A DNA stretch of 64,000 nt from Pararhizobium sp. IMCC21322 (GTDB taxonomy: Bacteria; Pseudomonadota; Alphaproteobacteria; Rhizobiales; GCA-2746425). The position numbers and the translations under genes are program-made. This document shows, one piece after another, positions 16,577 through 25,272 of this stretch; the stretch's first letter is position 1; each line of letters begins with the position of its first letter. A model generated the notes under the pieces. The model did no database searches. It saw only the letters and a program-made list of their open reading frames with translations, and was not told where the DNA came from. The stretch spans positions 4,936,412 through 5,000,411 of the forward strand of contig NZ_CP132335.1 of assembly GCF_030758295.1 (NCBI RefSeq). The letters are read 5' to 3'.

Positions 16577-18151
16577 ATGAGTGAGCAGGCAAACCTGATC
16601 ATCGGTGTTGATGCCGGAACCTCTGTCATCAAGGCAGTCGCTTTTGACCTGTCGGGTCGTCAGATTGCAATTTCCTCGGTGCGCAACACCTACGTCATGG
16701 GTGCAAATGGTGCAGCCACACAAAGCCTGTCGCGCACCTGGCAGGACTGCACAACAGCCATTCGTGGCCTTTCCGACAAGATAGATGATCTGGCCAAACG
16801 AACGGCAGCCGTCGCGCTCACCGGACAGGGAGATGGCACCTGGCTGGTCGGCGCAGGCAACGAGCCTGTAACCGACGCATGGCTTTGGCTGGATGCGCGC
16901 GCAGCACCTACTGTTTCGCGAATTGCCTCCGGTCCCACAGAGCGCGCGCGGTTTGAGGCAACAGGCACCGGGCTCAACACTTGCCAGCAAGGCAGCCAGC
17001 TGGCGCATATGCAAGCCAACCATCCTGAATTTCTGGATCGGGCCGAGGTCGCACTTCATTGCAAGGACTGGCTGTTTCTCAATCTTACAGGTGTTCGTGC
17101 AACGGATCCTTCAGAGGCCAGTTTCACCTTCGGAGATTTTCGAAACCGCCAATACAGCAGTACTGTGATCGACGCTCTCGGCCTTACCAATCATCGCCAC
17201 CTGCTGCCAGACATCATTGACGGCACACAGGAAACAAGTCCCCTGACGGCAGAGGCCGCCCGGGCCACAGGTCTGCGTGAAGGGACACCCATATCGCTGG
17301 GCTACGTGGATATGGTGATGACGGCGCTCGGCGCAGGTGTTCACACCGGCGATGAAGGGGCAGCCTGTTCAACCATCGGCTCGACCGGCGTTCATATGCG
17401 GGCAGTGAAATCCGACAAGGTCTATCTGAATGTCGAAGGCACGGGCTACGTCATCTGTTTGCCAGTGCCAGACATGGTCACACAGGTGCAGACCAATATG
17501 GCCGCCACGCTGAACATCGACTGGGCCTTGTCGCTTGCCAGCGACCTGCTTGCAGAACATGGTGCCGCGCCCAGTCATTCAGATCTCGTGAACCGCATGG
17601 ATCACTGGCTTGAAAATGCGGAACCTGGCGCGCTGGTGTACCACCCCTACATCTCCGAAGCTGGCGAGCGTGGACCTTTTGTCGACGCGAGTGCAAGGGC
17701 CAGCCTGATCGGCTTGAACAGCACACACCGCTTCCCGAACCTAATCCGTGCGATTGTGGAGGGGCTCGGCATGGCCACACGCGATTGCTATGGCGCGATG
17801 GGTGAGATGCCTTCCGAATTACGCCTGACCGGAGGTGCCGCACGCTCGGCGGCTTTGCGCAAAGTGTTGGCAAGCTCTCTGAATATTCCGGTGCGCGTGT
17901 CCGCACGCGATGAAGCAGGCGCTGCCGGATGCGCCATGATGGCTGCAGTTGCCATCGGCGTGTATCCGAACATGGACGCCTGCGTTGCGGAATGGACCAC
18001 CCCGCTTCTGGGAGAACACGAGCCAGCAGATCAGAGCCTGGTGCCGGTCTACGACGGGCTTTTCACGACCTACCGCGCCGCGCGCGAGGCATTGCCCCCA
18101 ATCTGGGACAGTCTTGCTGCGCAGCGAGCCGTTCAAGGAGTAAATTCATGA
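16577..18151 (+). CDS. eryA: Erythritol kinase (FGGY family)
   Basis: A 524-residue FGGY carbohydrate kinase. The N-terminal IIGVDAGTSVIKAVAFD is the phosphate-binding segment, ALTGQGDGTWLV lies in the sugar-binding part, and LRLTGGAARSAALRKVLASSLNIPV is the C-terminal FGGY signature. Family and operon position fit EryA, which in Brucella makes L-erythritol 4-phosphate from erythritol and ATP. The ATG at 16577 is used; a GTG six bases upstream is less likely. The stop overlaps the eryB start as ATGA, and eryC and eryD follow, the same order as in Brucella. Confidence 0.87.
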   Translation: MSEQANLIIGVDAGTSVIKAVAFDLSGRQIAISSVRNTYVMGANGAATQSLSRTWQDCTTAIRGLSDKIDDLAKRTAAVALTGQGDGTWLVGAGNEPVTDAWLWLDARAAPTVSRIASGPTERARFEATGTGLNTCQQGSQLAHMQANHPEFLDRAEVALHCKDWLFLNLTGVRATDPSEASFTFGDFRNRQYSSTVIDALGLTNHRHLLPDIIDGTQETSPLTAEAARATGLREGTPISLGYVDMVMTALGAGVHTGDEGAACSTIGSTGVHMRAVKSDKVYLNVEGTGYVICLPVPDMVTQVQTNMAATLNIDWALSLASDLLAEHGAAPSHSDLVNRMDHWLENAEPGALVYHPYISEAGERGPFVDASARASLIGLNSTHRFPNLIRAIVEGLGMATRDCYGAMGEMPSELRLTGGAARSAALRKVLASSLNIPVRVSARDEAGAAGCAMMAAVAIGVYPNMDACVAEWTTPLLGEHEPADQSLVPVYDGLFTTYRAAREALPPIWDSLAAQRAVQGVNS

Positions 18152-19659
18152 CAGAAATTCCGAAGGTCGATCTTTTCGTGATCGGAGGCGGCATCAATGG
18201 GGCGGGATTTGCGCGTGATGCCGCTGGCCGTGGTTTGAGCGTTGTACTGTGTGAGAAAGACGATCTGGCCGAGGGCACGTCGTCCCGGTCTGGAAAGCTG
18301 GTTCATGGCGGCTTGCGATATCTTGAATATTATGAATTCCGGTTGGTGCGCGAAGCTCTTATTGAACGCGAAATCCTGATGAATAACGCGCCGCACATCA
18401 TCTGGCCCATGCGGTTTGTTCTGCCACACAGCCCGCAGGATCGCCCCGCATGGCTCGTGCGTCTCGGGTTGTTTCTTTACGACAACCTTGGCGGGCGCAA
18501 AAAACTGCCCGGCACGCGGACACTCAATCTGCACCGCGATCCTGAGGGCGCGCCAATCAAGGACAGCTACACCAAAGGCTTTGAATATTCCGATTGCTGG
18601 GTGGATGATGCGCGCCTGGTGGTGTTGAATGCGGTCGACGCCGCCGAGCGCGGCGCGGTCGTTCTGACCCGCAGCCCCTGCACCTCTGCACGCCGCGAAG
18701 ACGGTGTTTGGCGCGTCACGACAAGCAACAAGCTGACCGGCCAGACACAGGACTTTGAGGCCAGGGTTTTGGTGAATGCGGCTGGTCCATGGGTCACAGA
18801 TGTTCTCACCCGCGTTGCCGGGTCGAATTCGACGCGCAACGTCCGTCTGGTCAAGGGCAGCCACATTATTGTGCCAAAATTTTGGAAGGGTGAGCAGGCC
18901 TACCTGGTTCAGAACCACGACAAACGCGTCATCTTCATCAATCCTTATGAGCGCGACAAGGCACTGATCGGCACAACCGACATGGCCTATGAGGGCCGCG
19001 CGGAAGACGTGACAGCGGGCGAAGATGAAATCCAGTATCTGATTGATGCAGTGAACCGCTATTTCAAGGAAACGCTGACGCGGGAAGACGTGCAAACCAC
19101 CTTCTCTGGTGTGCGCCCATTATTCGATGACGGTCAGGGCAACCCATCTGCGGTAACGCGTGATTATGTGTTCGACCTTGAAGAGACCGGGGGTGCGCCG
19201 ATGCTGAATATTTTCGGCGGCAAGATCACGACTTTCCGCGAACTGGCTGAACGCGGGATGCACAAGATCAAGAAATTCTTCCCCGAAATGGGCACCGACT
19301 GGACAGATTCAGCGCCCCTGCCCGGTGGAGATATGGCGAATGCCGACTACGAGGCTTTCCGGGACACAATGAAGGCAGATTTTCCCTGGATGCCACGCGA
19401 TTTGCGCCGCCATTTCGGCAGGCTTTACGGCACGCGAATTACCAAAATCGTTGGTGATGCGTCATCCCTTGACGGACTTGGGCGGCATTTCGGCGGGACC
19501 CTTTATGAGGCTGAAGTGAATTACCTCGTCAAGCATGAGTGGGCGCAGACAGCCGAAGATATTCTGTGGCGACGCACGAAGCACCGGCTGCATCTGAGCG
19601 AGGGTGAGCAGCAGGCATTCACGGATTGGTTCAACAATGCCCACGCCAAGGCCGCATGA
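18148..19659 (+). CDS. eryB: Erythritol-phosphate dehydrogenase (GlpD-like flavoprotein)
   Basis: A 503-residue FAD-dependent dehydrogenase of the GlpD family. LFVIGGGINGAGFARDAAGRG is the dinucleotide-binding motif at the N terminus; SRSGKLVHGGLRYLE is the typical GlpD segment, and NIFGGKITTFRELAE is the conserved C-terminal motif. By family and context it oxidises L-erythritol 4-phosphate to L-3-tetrulose 4-phosphate and should pass electrons to the membrane quinone pool. The start follows AAGGAG and overlaps the eryA stop (ATGA). Confidence 0.86.
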   Translation: MTEIPKVDLFVIGGGINGAGFARDAAGRGLSVVLCEKDDLAEGTSSRSGKLVHGGLRYLEYYEFRLVREALIEREILMNNAPHIIWPMRFVLPHSPQDRPAWLVRLGLFLYDNLGGRKKLPGTRTLNLHRDPEGAPIKDSYTKGFEYSDCWVDDARLVVLNAVDAAERGAVVLTRSPCTSARREDGVWRVTTSNKLTGQTQDFEARVLVNAAGPWVTDVLTRVAGSNSTRNVRLVKGSHIIVPKFWKGEQAYLVQNHDKRVIFINPYERDKALIGTTDMAYEGRAEDVTAGEDEIQYLIDAVNRYFKETLTREDVQTTFSGVRPLFDDGQGNPSAVTRDYVFDLEETGGAPMLNIFGGKITTFRELAERGMHKIKKFFPEMGTDWTDSAPLPGGDMANADYEAFRDTMKADFPWMPRDLRRHFGRLYGTRITKIVGDASSLDGLGRHFGGTLYEAEVNYLVKHEWAQTAEDILWRRTKHRLHLSEGEQQAFTDWFNNAHAKAA

Positions 19660-19660
19660 T

Positions 19661-20593
19661 ATGGCGCTGACGCTCTCACTGAATACGAACCCTTTGGTGA
19701 ATCGCTTCGCTGAACCGGACGATCTGATAGATGCCATCGCACATGATATTCGTATTCGTGACATCCAGCTGACGCATGAATTTATCAATCCAGGTTGGCC
19801 GGCCCCGATCCTACGGCGTCTGACGCGAGACATGGGGCGTGCGCTGGAACGCACTGGCGCGCGAGTCACGTCCGGCATGACAGGGCCTTACGGTCGGCTC
19901 AATCACTTCGGCCATCCGGATGCTGACATACGCCGCTATTACGTGGATTGGTTCAAAACCTTTGCCGATATCGTGGGTGATCTGGGGGCAAGCTCGGTTG
20001 GCACGCAATTCGCAATCTTTACCTACAAGGATTACGACGATCCCGCTCGCCGGGAAGACCTGATCCAGACTGCGATCGACTGCTGGGCCGAAGTCGCGGA
20101 GCACGCCAAATCTGCCGGGTTGAGCTATGTGTTCTGGGAGCCCATGAGTGTGGGCCGCGAATTCGGTGAAACGATTGCCCAAAGTATGAAACTGCAGGAT
20201 CGGCTGACAGCTGCAAAGATGGCAGTGCCGATGTGGATGATGGCTGACATCGACCATGGCGACGTTACCTCAACCAACGCGGAGGACACCGACCCTTACG
20301 CGTGGGCGCGGGCCGTGCCGAGGGTCAGCCCGATCATCCACATCAAACAGGCGATGAAAGACAAATCCGGCCACCGGCCCTTCACGGCTGCTTTCAACGC
20401 CAAGGGAGCAATTCAGCCCGAGCCTCTTCTGAAGGCCTTTGCCGATGGTGGTGCCAAAGACAATGAAATCTGCCTTGAATTGTCGTTCAAGGAGCGCGAA
20501 CCCAATGATCGGCATGTGATCCCTCACATTGCAGAAAGCGTTGCATTCTGGGCACCCCATATTGACAGCGGGGTTCAGGACCTGAATGTCTAG
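19661..20593 (+). CDS. eryC: Tetrulose-4-phosphate racemase, xylose-isomerase-like TIM barrel
   Basis: A 310-residue protein of the xylose isomerase-like superfamily. It has VFWEPMSVGREFGET and MMADIDHGDVTS, which contain likely metal-binding Glu and Asp/His residues, and ends in a helix-rich barrel. In Brucella, EryC was shown to racemise L-3-tetrulose 4-phosphate to the D form. The ATG comes one base after the eryB stop, showing close coupling. The dehydrogenase label used in old annotations would be wrong for this fold. Confidence 0.82.
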   Translation: MALTLSLNTNPLVNRFAEPDDLIDAIAHDIRIRDIQLTHEFINPGWPAPILRRLTRDMGRALERTGARVTSGMTGPYGRLNHFGHPDADIRRYYVDWFKTFADIVGDLGASSVGTQFAIFTYKDYDDPARREDLIQTAIDCWAEVAEHAKSAGLSYVFWEPMSVGREFGETIAQSMKLQDRLTAAKMAVPMWMMADIDHGDVTSTNAEDTDPYAWARAVPRVSPIIHIKQAMKDKSGHRPFTAAFNAKGAIQPEPLLKAFADGGAKDNEICLELSFKEREPNDRHVIPHIAESVAFWAPHIDSGVQDLNV

Positions 20594-20745
20594 TTCACCC
20601 TTTTTCTCTGATCATCAACCGCCTGATATGCAAGCTCGACAGCACTTGCTTCGCAGACCAGGTAAAGCGCTTATATAGAAGCGCCGACCAATGGGCTGGA
20701 AGCACAGTATTTGTGCGCCAAATGCCTGAACAAGGAGGCACCTCA

Positions 20746-21702
20746 ATGGCCAAGGATCGTTTGTCAGGAGATGAAGAATACTCTTTGGCAATACGTGCGG
20801 CATGGTTGCACTATGTCGGCGGTTTGCGACAAGCCGAGGTTGCCAAGCGCATCGGTGTTCCATCGGTCAAGGCACATCGCCTGATTGCGCGCGCAGTTGC
20901 AGAAGGCGCTGTCAAAGTCAGCATCGAAGGCGAAATCATCGAATGCATCGAGCTTGAGGGAGCCATGTGCGAGCGCTTTGGATTGGACACGTGTGAGATT
21001 GCGCCTGATTTGGAAGAGGAAGGGCTGCCGCTGCGTACGCTTGGTCTGGCAGGGGCTGCGCGCTTGCGGCGATGGCTCGAAAGCGGAGAAGAATTGACGA
21101 TTGGCATCGGCCATGGACGCACCCTGGCCGAAGCGGTCCGCGCCATGCCACGCTTTAAAACCAGCGGCCTCAGTTTCGTCTCGCTTCTTGGCGGGCTGAC
21201 ACGCAATTTCGCAGCAAACCCGCATGATGTGATACATATGCTCGCGGAGAAAACCGGCGCTCGAGCCTATGTGATGCCGGTGCCATTCTTTGCCAACACC
21301 ACTGAGGATCGCGAGGTTCTGCTGGCGCAGCACGGCGTCAAGGAAGTGTTCCAGCTGGCGAAGAACGCACCCCTCAAGATCGTGGGCATCGGGACGGTTG
21401 AAGCCGAAACCCAGCTTGTAACTTCCGGGATGATCGAGCCCTCGGAAATCGAAGCGATTTCACGCGCTGGCGGTGTCGCCGAAATGCTTGGCCATTTCTT
21501 TGATGGTGATGGTCAGGCTTTGGAAACGCCCCTTACATCGCGGACACTCGCAGTGTCACTCAGCGAAGGTCAAAAGGATCGCATCATCGCAGTTGCGGGT
21601 GGGCCAGAAAAAATCGAACCTCTTCGGGCCATCCTCAAAAGCGGTCAGTTGTCAGGTCTTGTCACTGATGAGCGCACGGCCAAGGCTCTTTTGTCAAAGT
21701 GA
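20746..21702 (+). CDS. eryD: Sugar-binding transcriptional regulator EryD (SorC/DeoR-type)
   Basis: A 318-residue regulator. The N-terminal helix-turn-helix is at about residues 12-50 (HYVGGLRQAEVAKRIGVPSVKAHRLIARA), followed by a sugar-binding SorC-like domain with LTIGIGHGRTLAEAV and LKIVGIGTVEAETQLV. The start at 20746 is preceded by AGGAGG. EryD of Brucella represses the ery operon and is relieved by erythritol; the fourth position in an eryABCD operon is the same here. It likely acts on the spacer before eryA and perhaps on its own 152-base upstream gap. Confidence 0.85.
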   Translation: MAKDRLSGDEEYSLAIRAAWLHYVGGLRQAEVAKRIGVPSVKAHRLIARAVAEGAVKVSIEGEIIECIELEGAMCERFGLDTCEIAPDLEEEGLPLRTLGLAGAARLRRWLESGEELTIGIGHGRTLAEAVRAMPRFKTSGLSFVSLLGGLTRNFAANPHDVIHMLAEKTGARAYVMPVPFFANTTEDREVLLAQHGVKEVFQLAKNAPLKIVGIGTVEAETQLVTSGMIEPSEIEAISRAGGVAEMLGHFFDGDGQALETPLTSRTLAVSLSEGQKDRIIAVAGGPEKIEPLRAILKSGQLSGLVTDERTAKALLSK

Positions 21703-21799
21703 GTCCCTGATCAAAGGCCGAGGCAGCTCGCTCTCCCGAAATAATCAACCCCATGGCAACCCAATCTTTGGCGGAGGGCAACGTTTGACATGAGGGACT

Positions 21800-22813
21800 C
21801 TATTTGTCGGATTGTGTGAGATAGTCGTGAAGCTTGGAGACTTCGGCTCTCGCGCCGAAAAACAGCGGAACCCGTTCGTGTGGAGTGTTCGGAATCAGGT
21901 CGAGTATCGGGCGTGAACCATTGGTTGCGGCACCGCCTGCCTGCTCAATCAGATAGGCAATCGGAAACGCTTCATAGGCCAGACGCAGAAAACCGTTCTC
22001 ACGTCCCGGGCGGCTGTCACCAGGATACATGAAGAATCCACCACGTCTCAGAATGCGGTGCAGATCCCCCACGGCGGCTGCAATCCAGCGCATGTTGAAA
22101 TCAAGCTCTCTCGGTCCATCCTCGCCCAGCAGCAGATCATCGACATACCGCCTGAGATCAGGTGCCCAGCGCCTATGGTTTGATGCGTTGAAAGCGATGG
22201 ACGTGCAGGTATCCTCGATGGTGACGCCGTCTTCGTCCAGGATGAATGCGTCCGAGTCCGGGTCGAATGTCGCAATCGCTACACCGGATCCGACACTGCA
22301 GCCAAAATCAACACTATGGCCAAAGGAAACATACCCCGCTGCGATAATATCCCGGCCCTGACGCAGGAAGCTTTCACCTGCGGGAAAGACGCAAAACAGG
22401 ACACCCAGCGGCGCGCCAATCCCGATATTGCCGGAACCGTCGATAGGATCAATCGCCACATCAAAATGGCCTTCAGGGTCAAGACCAATGACCTCTTCAG
22501 CCTCTTCGGACAGAATATTGGCTACCGACAAGGTGCACAGGGCGTCCAAAAAGTGGTCATGGGCCGCAACATCAAGTGCCTTTTGCCTGTCGCCAGACTG
22601 GTTGGTCCCAATGACAGCGCTGGGATCGCCGGTCAGTTGGCCTTGGGCCAGGCGAGCCGCCAATGGGATGCTTGCTTCCGCGATCCCGCCCACAAGAGCC
22701 GCAAGCGCTTGCCGGTTACCATCCACACCAGCCCAGGCAGTCAGATGTGCCGCGAGCGTGGGTCCGCGCACGACGTCGTCTGATGAAAGGTGTAAAACGT
22801 CCATGTCAGCCAT
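21800..22813 (-). CDS. fbp: Class 1 fructose-1,6-bisphosphatase
   Basis: A 337-residue class 1 FBPase. The metal and phosphate motif is AIDPIDGSGNIGIGAPLGV, SEEAEE provides upstream acidic ligands, and PGRENGFLRLAYEAFPIAYLIEQAGG is the C-terminal signature. It converts fructose 1,6-bisphosphate to fructose 6-phosphate in gluconeogenesis. It is convergent with eryD and divergent from the DeoR gene, so it is probably co-regulated with the polyol genes. In Brucella, growth on erythritol does not need FBPase because erythrose 4-phosphate enters the pentose phosphate pathway, so its presence hints that another substrate of this island yields triose phosphate (inference). The start is uncertain: ATGs at 22813 and 22804 are both possible and neither has a strong ribosome site. 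Confidence 0.85.
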   Translation of the reverse strand: MADMDVLHLSSDDVVRGPTLAAHLTAWAGVDGNRQALAALVGGIAEASIPLAARLAQGQLTGDPSAVIGTNQSGDRQKALDVAAHDHFLDALCTLSVANILSEEAEEVIGLDPEGHFDVAIDPIDGSGNIGIGAPLGVLFCVFPAGESFLRQGRDIIAAGYVSFGHSVDFGCSVGSGVAIATFDPDSDAFILDEDGVTIEDTCTSIAFNASNHRRWAPDLRRYVDDLLLGEDGPRELDFNMRWIAAAVGDLHRILRRGGFFMYPGDSRPGRENGFLRLAYEAFPIAYLIEQAGGAATNGSRPILDLIPNTPHERVPLFFGARAEVSKLHDYLTQSDK

Positions 22814-23024
22814 TGCACAGAATAACCCTGTCACCATCCGGCGTGCCAGCGTCGCCGGAATTTGCAGTCTCCACAGCATCCATACGCGGCGCGCAGATGC
22901 CATTGGCGAGCGCGAAGGTCGGCGCGTCAGTGGGTGTGTCTCTGGATGCGTCTTTGGGCGCGTCTCTGGGCGCGCCGGGGAAATGCCTTCCAGAAGGGGC
23001 TTGGAGCTGCGGTTCGCTTGGCAT
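22806..23024 (-). CDS. Possible small low-complexity protein upstream of fbp
   Basis: A 72-residue reading frame starting ATG at 23024, with GAGG at a suitable distance, overlapping the fbp start by eight bases. Its middle is repetitive (APRDAPKDASRDTPTDAPT) because the DNA at about 22930-22977 is built from imperfect 12-base units of the GCGTCTCTGGGC type. No family is recognised. It could be a leader peptide or an accidental frame made by the repeat. Confidence 0.25.
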   Translation of the reverse strand: MPSEPQLQAPSGRHFPGAPRDAPKDASRDTPTDAPTFALANGICAPRMDAVETANSGDAGTPDGDRVILCNG

Positions 23025-23103
23025 CACGTCCTCTTTGGTTGCGACAATACTACCCCCTGTGCCAAAATATAACAACAATAAATCACAATATCACATTATT
23101 GAC

Positions 23104-23129
23104 GTAACATTTGTGATGTGTAATGTTAC
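23104..23129. promoter_or_regulatory. Palindrome upstream of the DeoR-type gene
   Basis: GTAACAT (23104-23110) and ATGTTAC (23123-23129) form a perfect 7-bp inverted repeat with 12 bases between, ending 17 bases before the regulator's GTG start. Neighbouring TCACA/TGTGA half-sites (about 23084-23117) strengthen the impression of an operator, probably for self-control and for the divergent fbp. Confidence 0.5.
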
Positions 23130-23146
23130 TTTTAGGAGGCGGCTCT

Positions 23147-23926
23147 GTGAAACGGGATGAACGGCAACAAGCAATCATGGACCTGTTAGTGGCCCAGGGA
23201 GAGGTGGAACTTGACCGCCTTGCCATGCATTTCGATGTCTCCAAAATGACGATCCATCGTGATCTGGATGAGCTCGAAAGTGCCGGGCTTTTGCGCAAAG
23301 TGCGCGGTGGTGCGACGATTCAGTCAGGCAACCAGTTTGAAAGTGATTATCGGTTTCGCGAGCGTCAGGGCGCTGAGGTAAAATCCTCAATCGCCGAGGC
23401 CGCTCTGGACCTGATCGAACCGGGAATGACTGTCATGATAAATGACGGCTCCATGGCAGCTGTCCTTGGGCAAAAAACCGTGGCAAAGCGGCCATTGACC
23501 GTGATCACCAACAATGCTGCCGTGATCGATATCCTGCGCGGCGAGGTCGGGATAACGATGATAGCACTTGGCGGTGTGTATTCGGCCAAGTTCAATGCCT
23601 ATTTGGGAAAAGTCACTGAGGACGCACTGGCGGGCCTGCGAGCGGATTTGGCCTTCATCTCTTCGCCCGCCGTGTCCGGTCTTGAAGTCTTTCATATGGA
23701 TGACAGTGTTATGCGCGCCAAACGCGCCATGATGGCGCAGGCGACAACCCGCTGCCTTCTCGTCAATCATACACGTTTCGGACAGGCAGCGCTGCATAGA
23801 CTGGCCGCCCTCTCCGAATTTGAACACATCATCACAGACCGATCTCCCGGACCCGAAGCCTGCGCCGCTTTGAGCCAAGAGGGGATCGTCCTGACTATTT
23901 CAAACACGCAGGAGACAGACATATGA
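23147..23926 (+). CDS. DeoR-family transcriptional regulator
   Basis: A 259-residue DeoR/GlpR repressor. The N-terminal winged helix is clear (RDERQQAIMDLLVAQGEV, then FDVSKMTIHRDLDELESAGLLRKVRGGA), followed by a DeoRC sensor domain resembling phosphosugar isomerases (LTVITNNAAVIDIL, then IALGGVY). The GTG start at 23147 follows AGGAGG; an ATG 24 bases upstream would put the ribosome site inside the gene. It overlaps eryH by ATGA. DeoR-type genes in this place in rhizobial ery loci (eryR) sense a phosphorylated intermediate; that role is inferred. Confidence 0.85.
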   Translation: MKRDERQQAIMDLLVAQGEVELDRLAMHFDVSKMTIHRDLDELESAGLLRKVRGGATIQSGNQFESDYRFRERQGAEVKSSIAEAALDLIEPGMTVMINDGSMAAVLGQKTVAKRPLTVITNNAAVIDILRGEVGITMIALGGVYSAKFNAYLGKVTEDALAGLRADLAFISSPAVSGLEVFHMDDSVMRAKRAMMAQATTRCLLVNHTRFGQAALHRLAALSEFEHIITDRSPGPEACAALSQEGIVLTISNTQETDI

Positions 23927-24690
23927 ACCAGGCCAAATTATGGATCGGCACCAGCTGGAAAATGAACAAGACACTGGCCGAAGCTCAGCTTTTTGCCCGC
24001 GAGTTGGCCAAGGCAGACGCCGCGCATGATGCGCGCATTCAGCGTTTTGTCATCCCGCCCTTCACCGCCGTGCGGGACGTGCAGAAAATCCTCTCCGATA
24101 CGTCCGTCAAGGTTGGTGCGCAGAACATGCATTGGGCCGATCAGGGTGCCTGGACCGGCGAAATTTCCCCGCTGATGCTAAAAGATTGCGGCTTGGATCT
24201 CGTGGAACTTGGGCACTCTGAAAGACGTGAACACTTTGGAGAAACCGACGAAGCCGTCGGATTGAAAACCGAAGCCGCCGTGCGGCATGGATTGATCCCG
24301 CTGATCTGTATCGGAGAGACATTACCACAGCGCGAAGCAGGCCGGGCACGTGAGGTCCTCGAGGCACAGGTGCGTGGCGCGCTTGGCAAGCTGAGTGCCG
24401 AGCAAAAAACCTTCCCCATTCTGCTCGCCTACGAACCGGTCTGGGCGATTGGGGTCAACGGCATTCCCGCCACGTCGGATTATGCCGACGCACGACAAGC
24501 CGAAATCATCGCGGTCGCGCAGGACATACTGGGCCGCAAAATTCCCTGCCTTTACGGCGGGTCAGTGAACCCGGCTAATTGCGAAGAACTGATCCAATGC
24601 CCGCATATTGACGGACTCTTTATCGGGCGCTCTGCATGGGAAGTCGAAGGCTATCTCGACATTCTCACGAAATGCGCCGCATCCATCTAA
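23923..24690 (+). CDS. eryH: D-3-tetrulose-4-phosphate isomerase, triosephosphate-isomerase-like
   Basis: A 255-residue TIM homologue. It keeps the catalytic set: Asn/Lys in GTSWKMNK (about 8-15), His in [13 protein letters not shown] (about 93), Glu in [11 protein letters not shown] (about 167), and the phosphate loop LYGGSVNP. In Brucella and Rhizobium the divergent copy (TpiA2/EryH) converts D-3-tetrulose 4-phosphate to D-erythrulose 4-phosphate rather than serving glycolysis. Placement between the DeoR gene and the rpiB-like gene matches that copy. A main glycolytic tpiA would be elsewhere. Confidence 0.85.
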   Translation: MNQAKLWIGTSWKMNKTLAEAQLFARELAKADAAHDARIQRFVIPPFTAVRDVQKILSDTSVKVGAQNMHWADQGAWTGEISPLMLKDCGLDLVELGHSERREHFGETDEAVGLKTEAAVRHGLIPLICIGETLPQREAGRAREVLEAQVRGALGKLSAEQKTFPILLAYEPVWAIGVNGIPATSDYADARQAEIIAVAQDILGRKIPCLYGGSVNPANCEELIQCPHIDGLFIGRSAWEVEGYLDILTKCAASI

Positions 24691-24707
24691 CCGCGAAAGG
24701 ACACGAC

Positions 24708-25163
24708 ATGAAAATTGCAATCGCAGGAGACAGCGCAGGTGAAGGATTGGCCCAAATTCTGGCCGAGCACCTGAAAGACAAATACGAGGTCACGGAAGTA
24801 TCCCGTGTTCACGGCAAACCAGACCCGTTTTATGCAAATTTGGCCGACCGGGTCGCATCTGCGGTGATTGCAGGCGACTATGACCGCGCCATTCTGGTGT
24901 GCGGAACCGGGATTGGTGTACAAATCTCCGCCAACAAGGTTGCTGGCATCCGGGCCGCCCAATGTCACGACACCTATTCAGCCGGCAAAGCAGCCACATC
25001 AAACAACGCACAGATCATCACAATGGGCGCGCGCGTGATAGGAACGGAACTGGCCAAGGACATTGCCGATGCCTTCCTCTCTGCTGAGTTCGATCCGCAG
25101 GGCCGGTCTGCCGGAAACGTCGATGCAATCAGTGATGTAGCCGCGAAATACACCAAAGACTGA
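24708..25163 (+). CDS. eryI: Erythrose-4-phosphate isomerase, RpiB/LacAB-like
   Basis: A 151-residue RpiB/LacA/LacB family protein. [15 protein letters not shown] begins the Rossmann-like fold, [28 protein letters not shown] is the active-site region, and [13 protein letters not shown] follows. In Brucella the homologue EryI forms D-erythrose 4-phosphate from D-erythrulose 4-phosphate, feeding the pentose phosphate pathway. It starts 17 bases after eryH, preceded by AAAGGA, and is probably its co-transcript. Confidence 0.86.
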   Translation: MKIAIAGDSAGEGLAQILAEHLKDKYEVTEVSRVHGKPDPFYANLADRVASAVIAGDYDRAILVCGTGIGVQISANKVAGIRAAQCHDTYSAGKAATSNNAQIITMGARVIGTELAKDIADAFLSAEFDPQGRSAGNVDAISDVAAKYTKD

Positions 25164-25272
25164 TCAAAGCCGGCAAGTGCCGCGCAAGGCAGGCCACTTT
25201 GAAACAGCATAGTCAGAGCTCTCCCTCTCAAGGCTCTGGCTAGGCTACCAACACAAGCAACAGGACTGGCGC

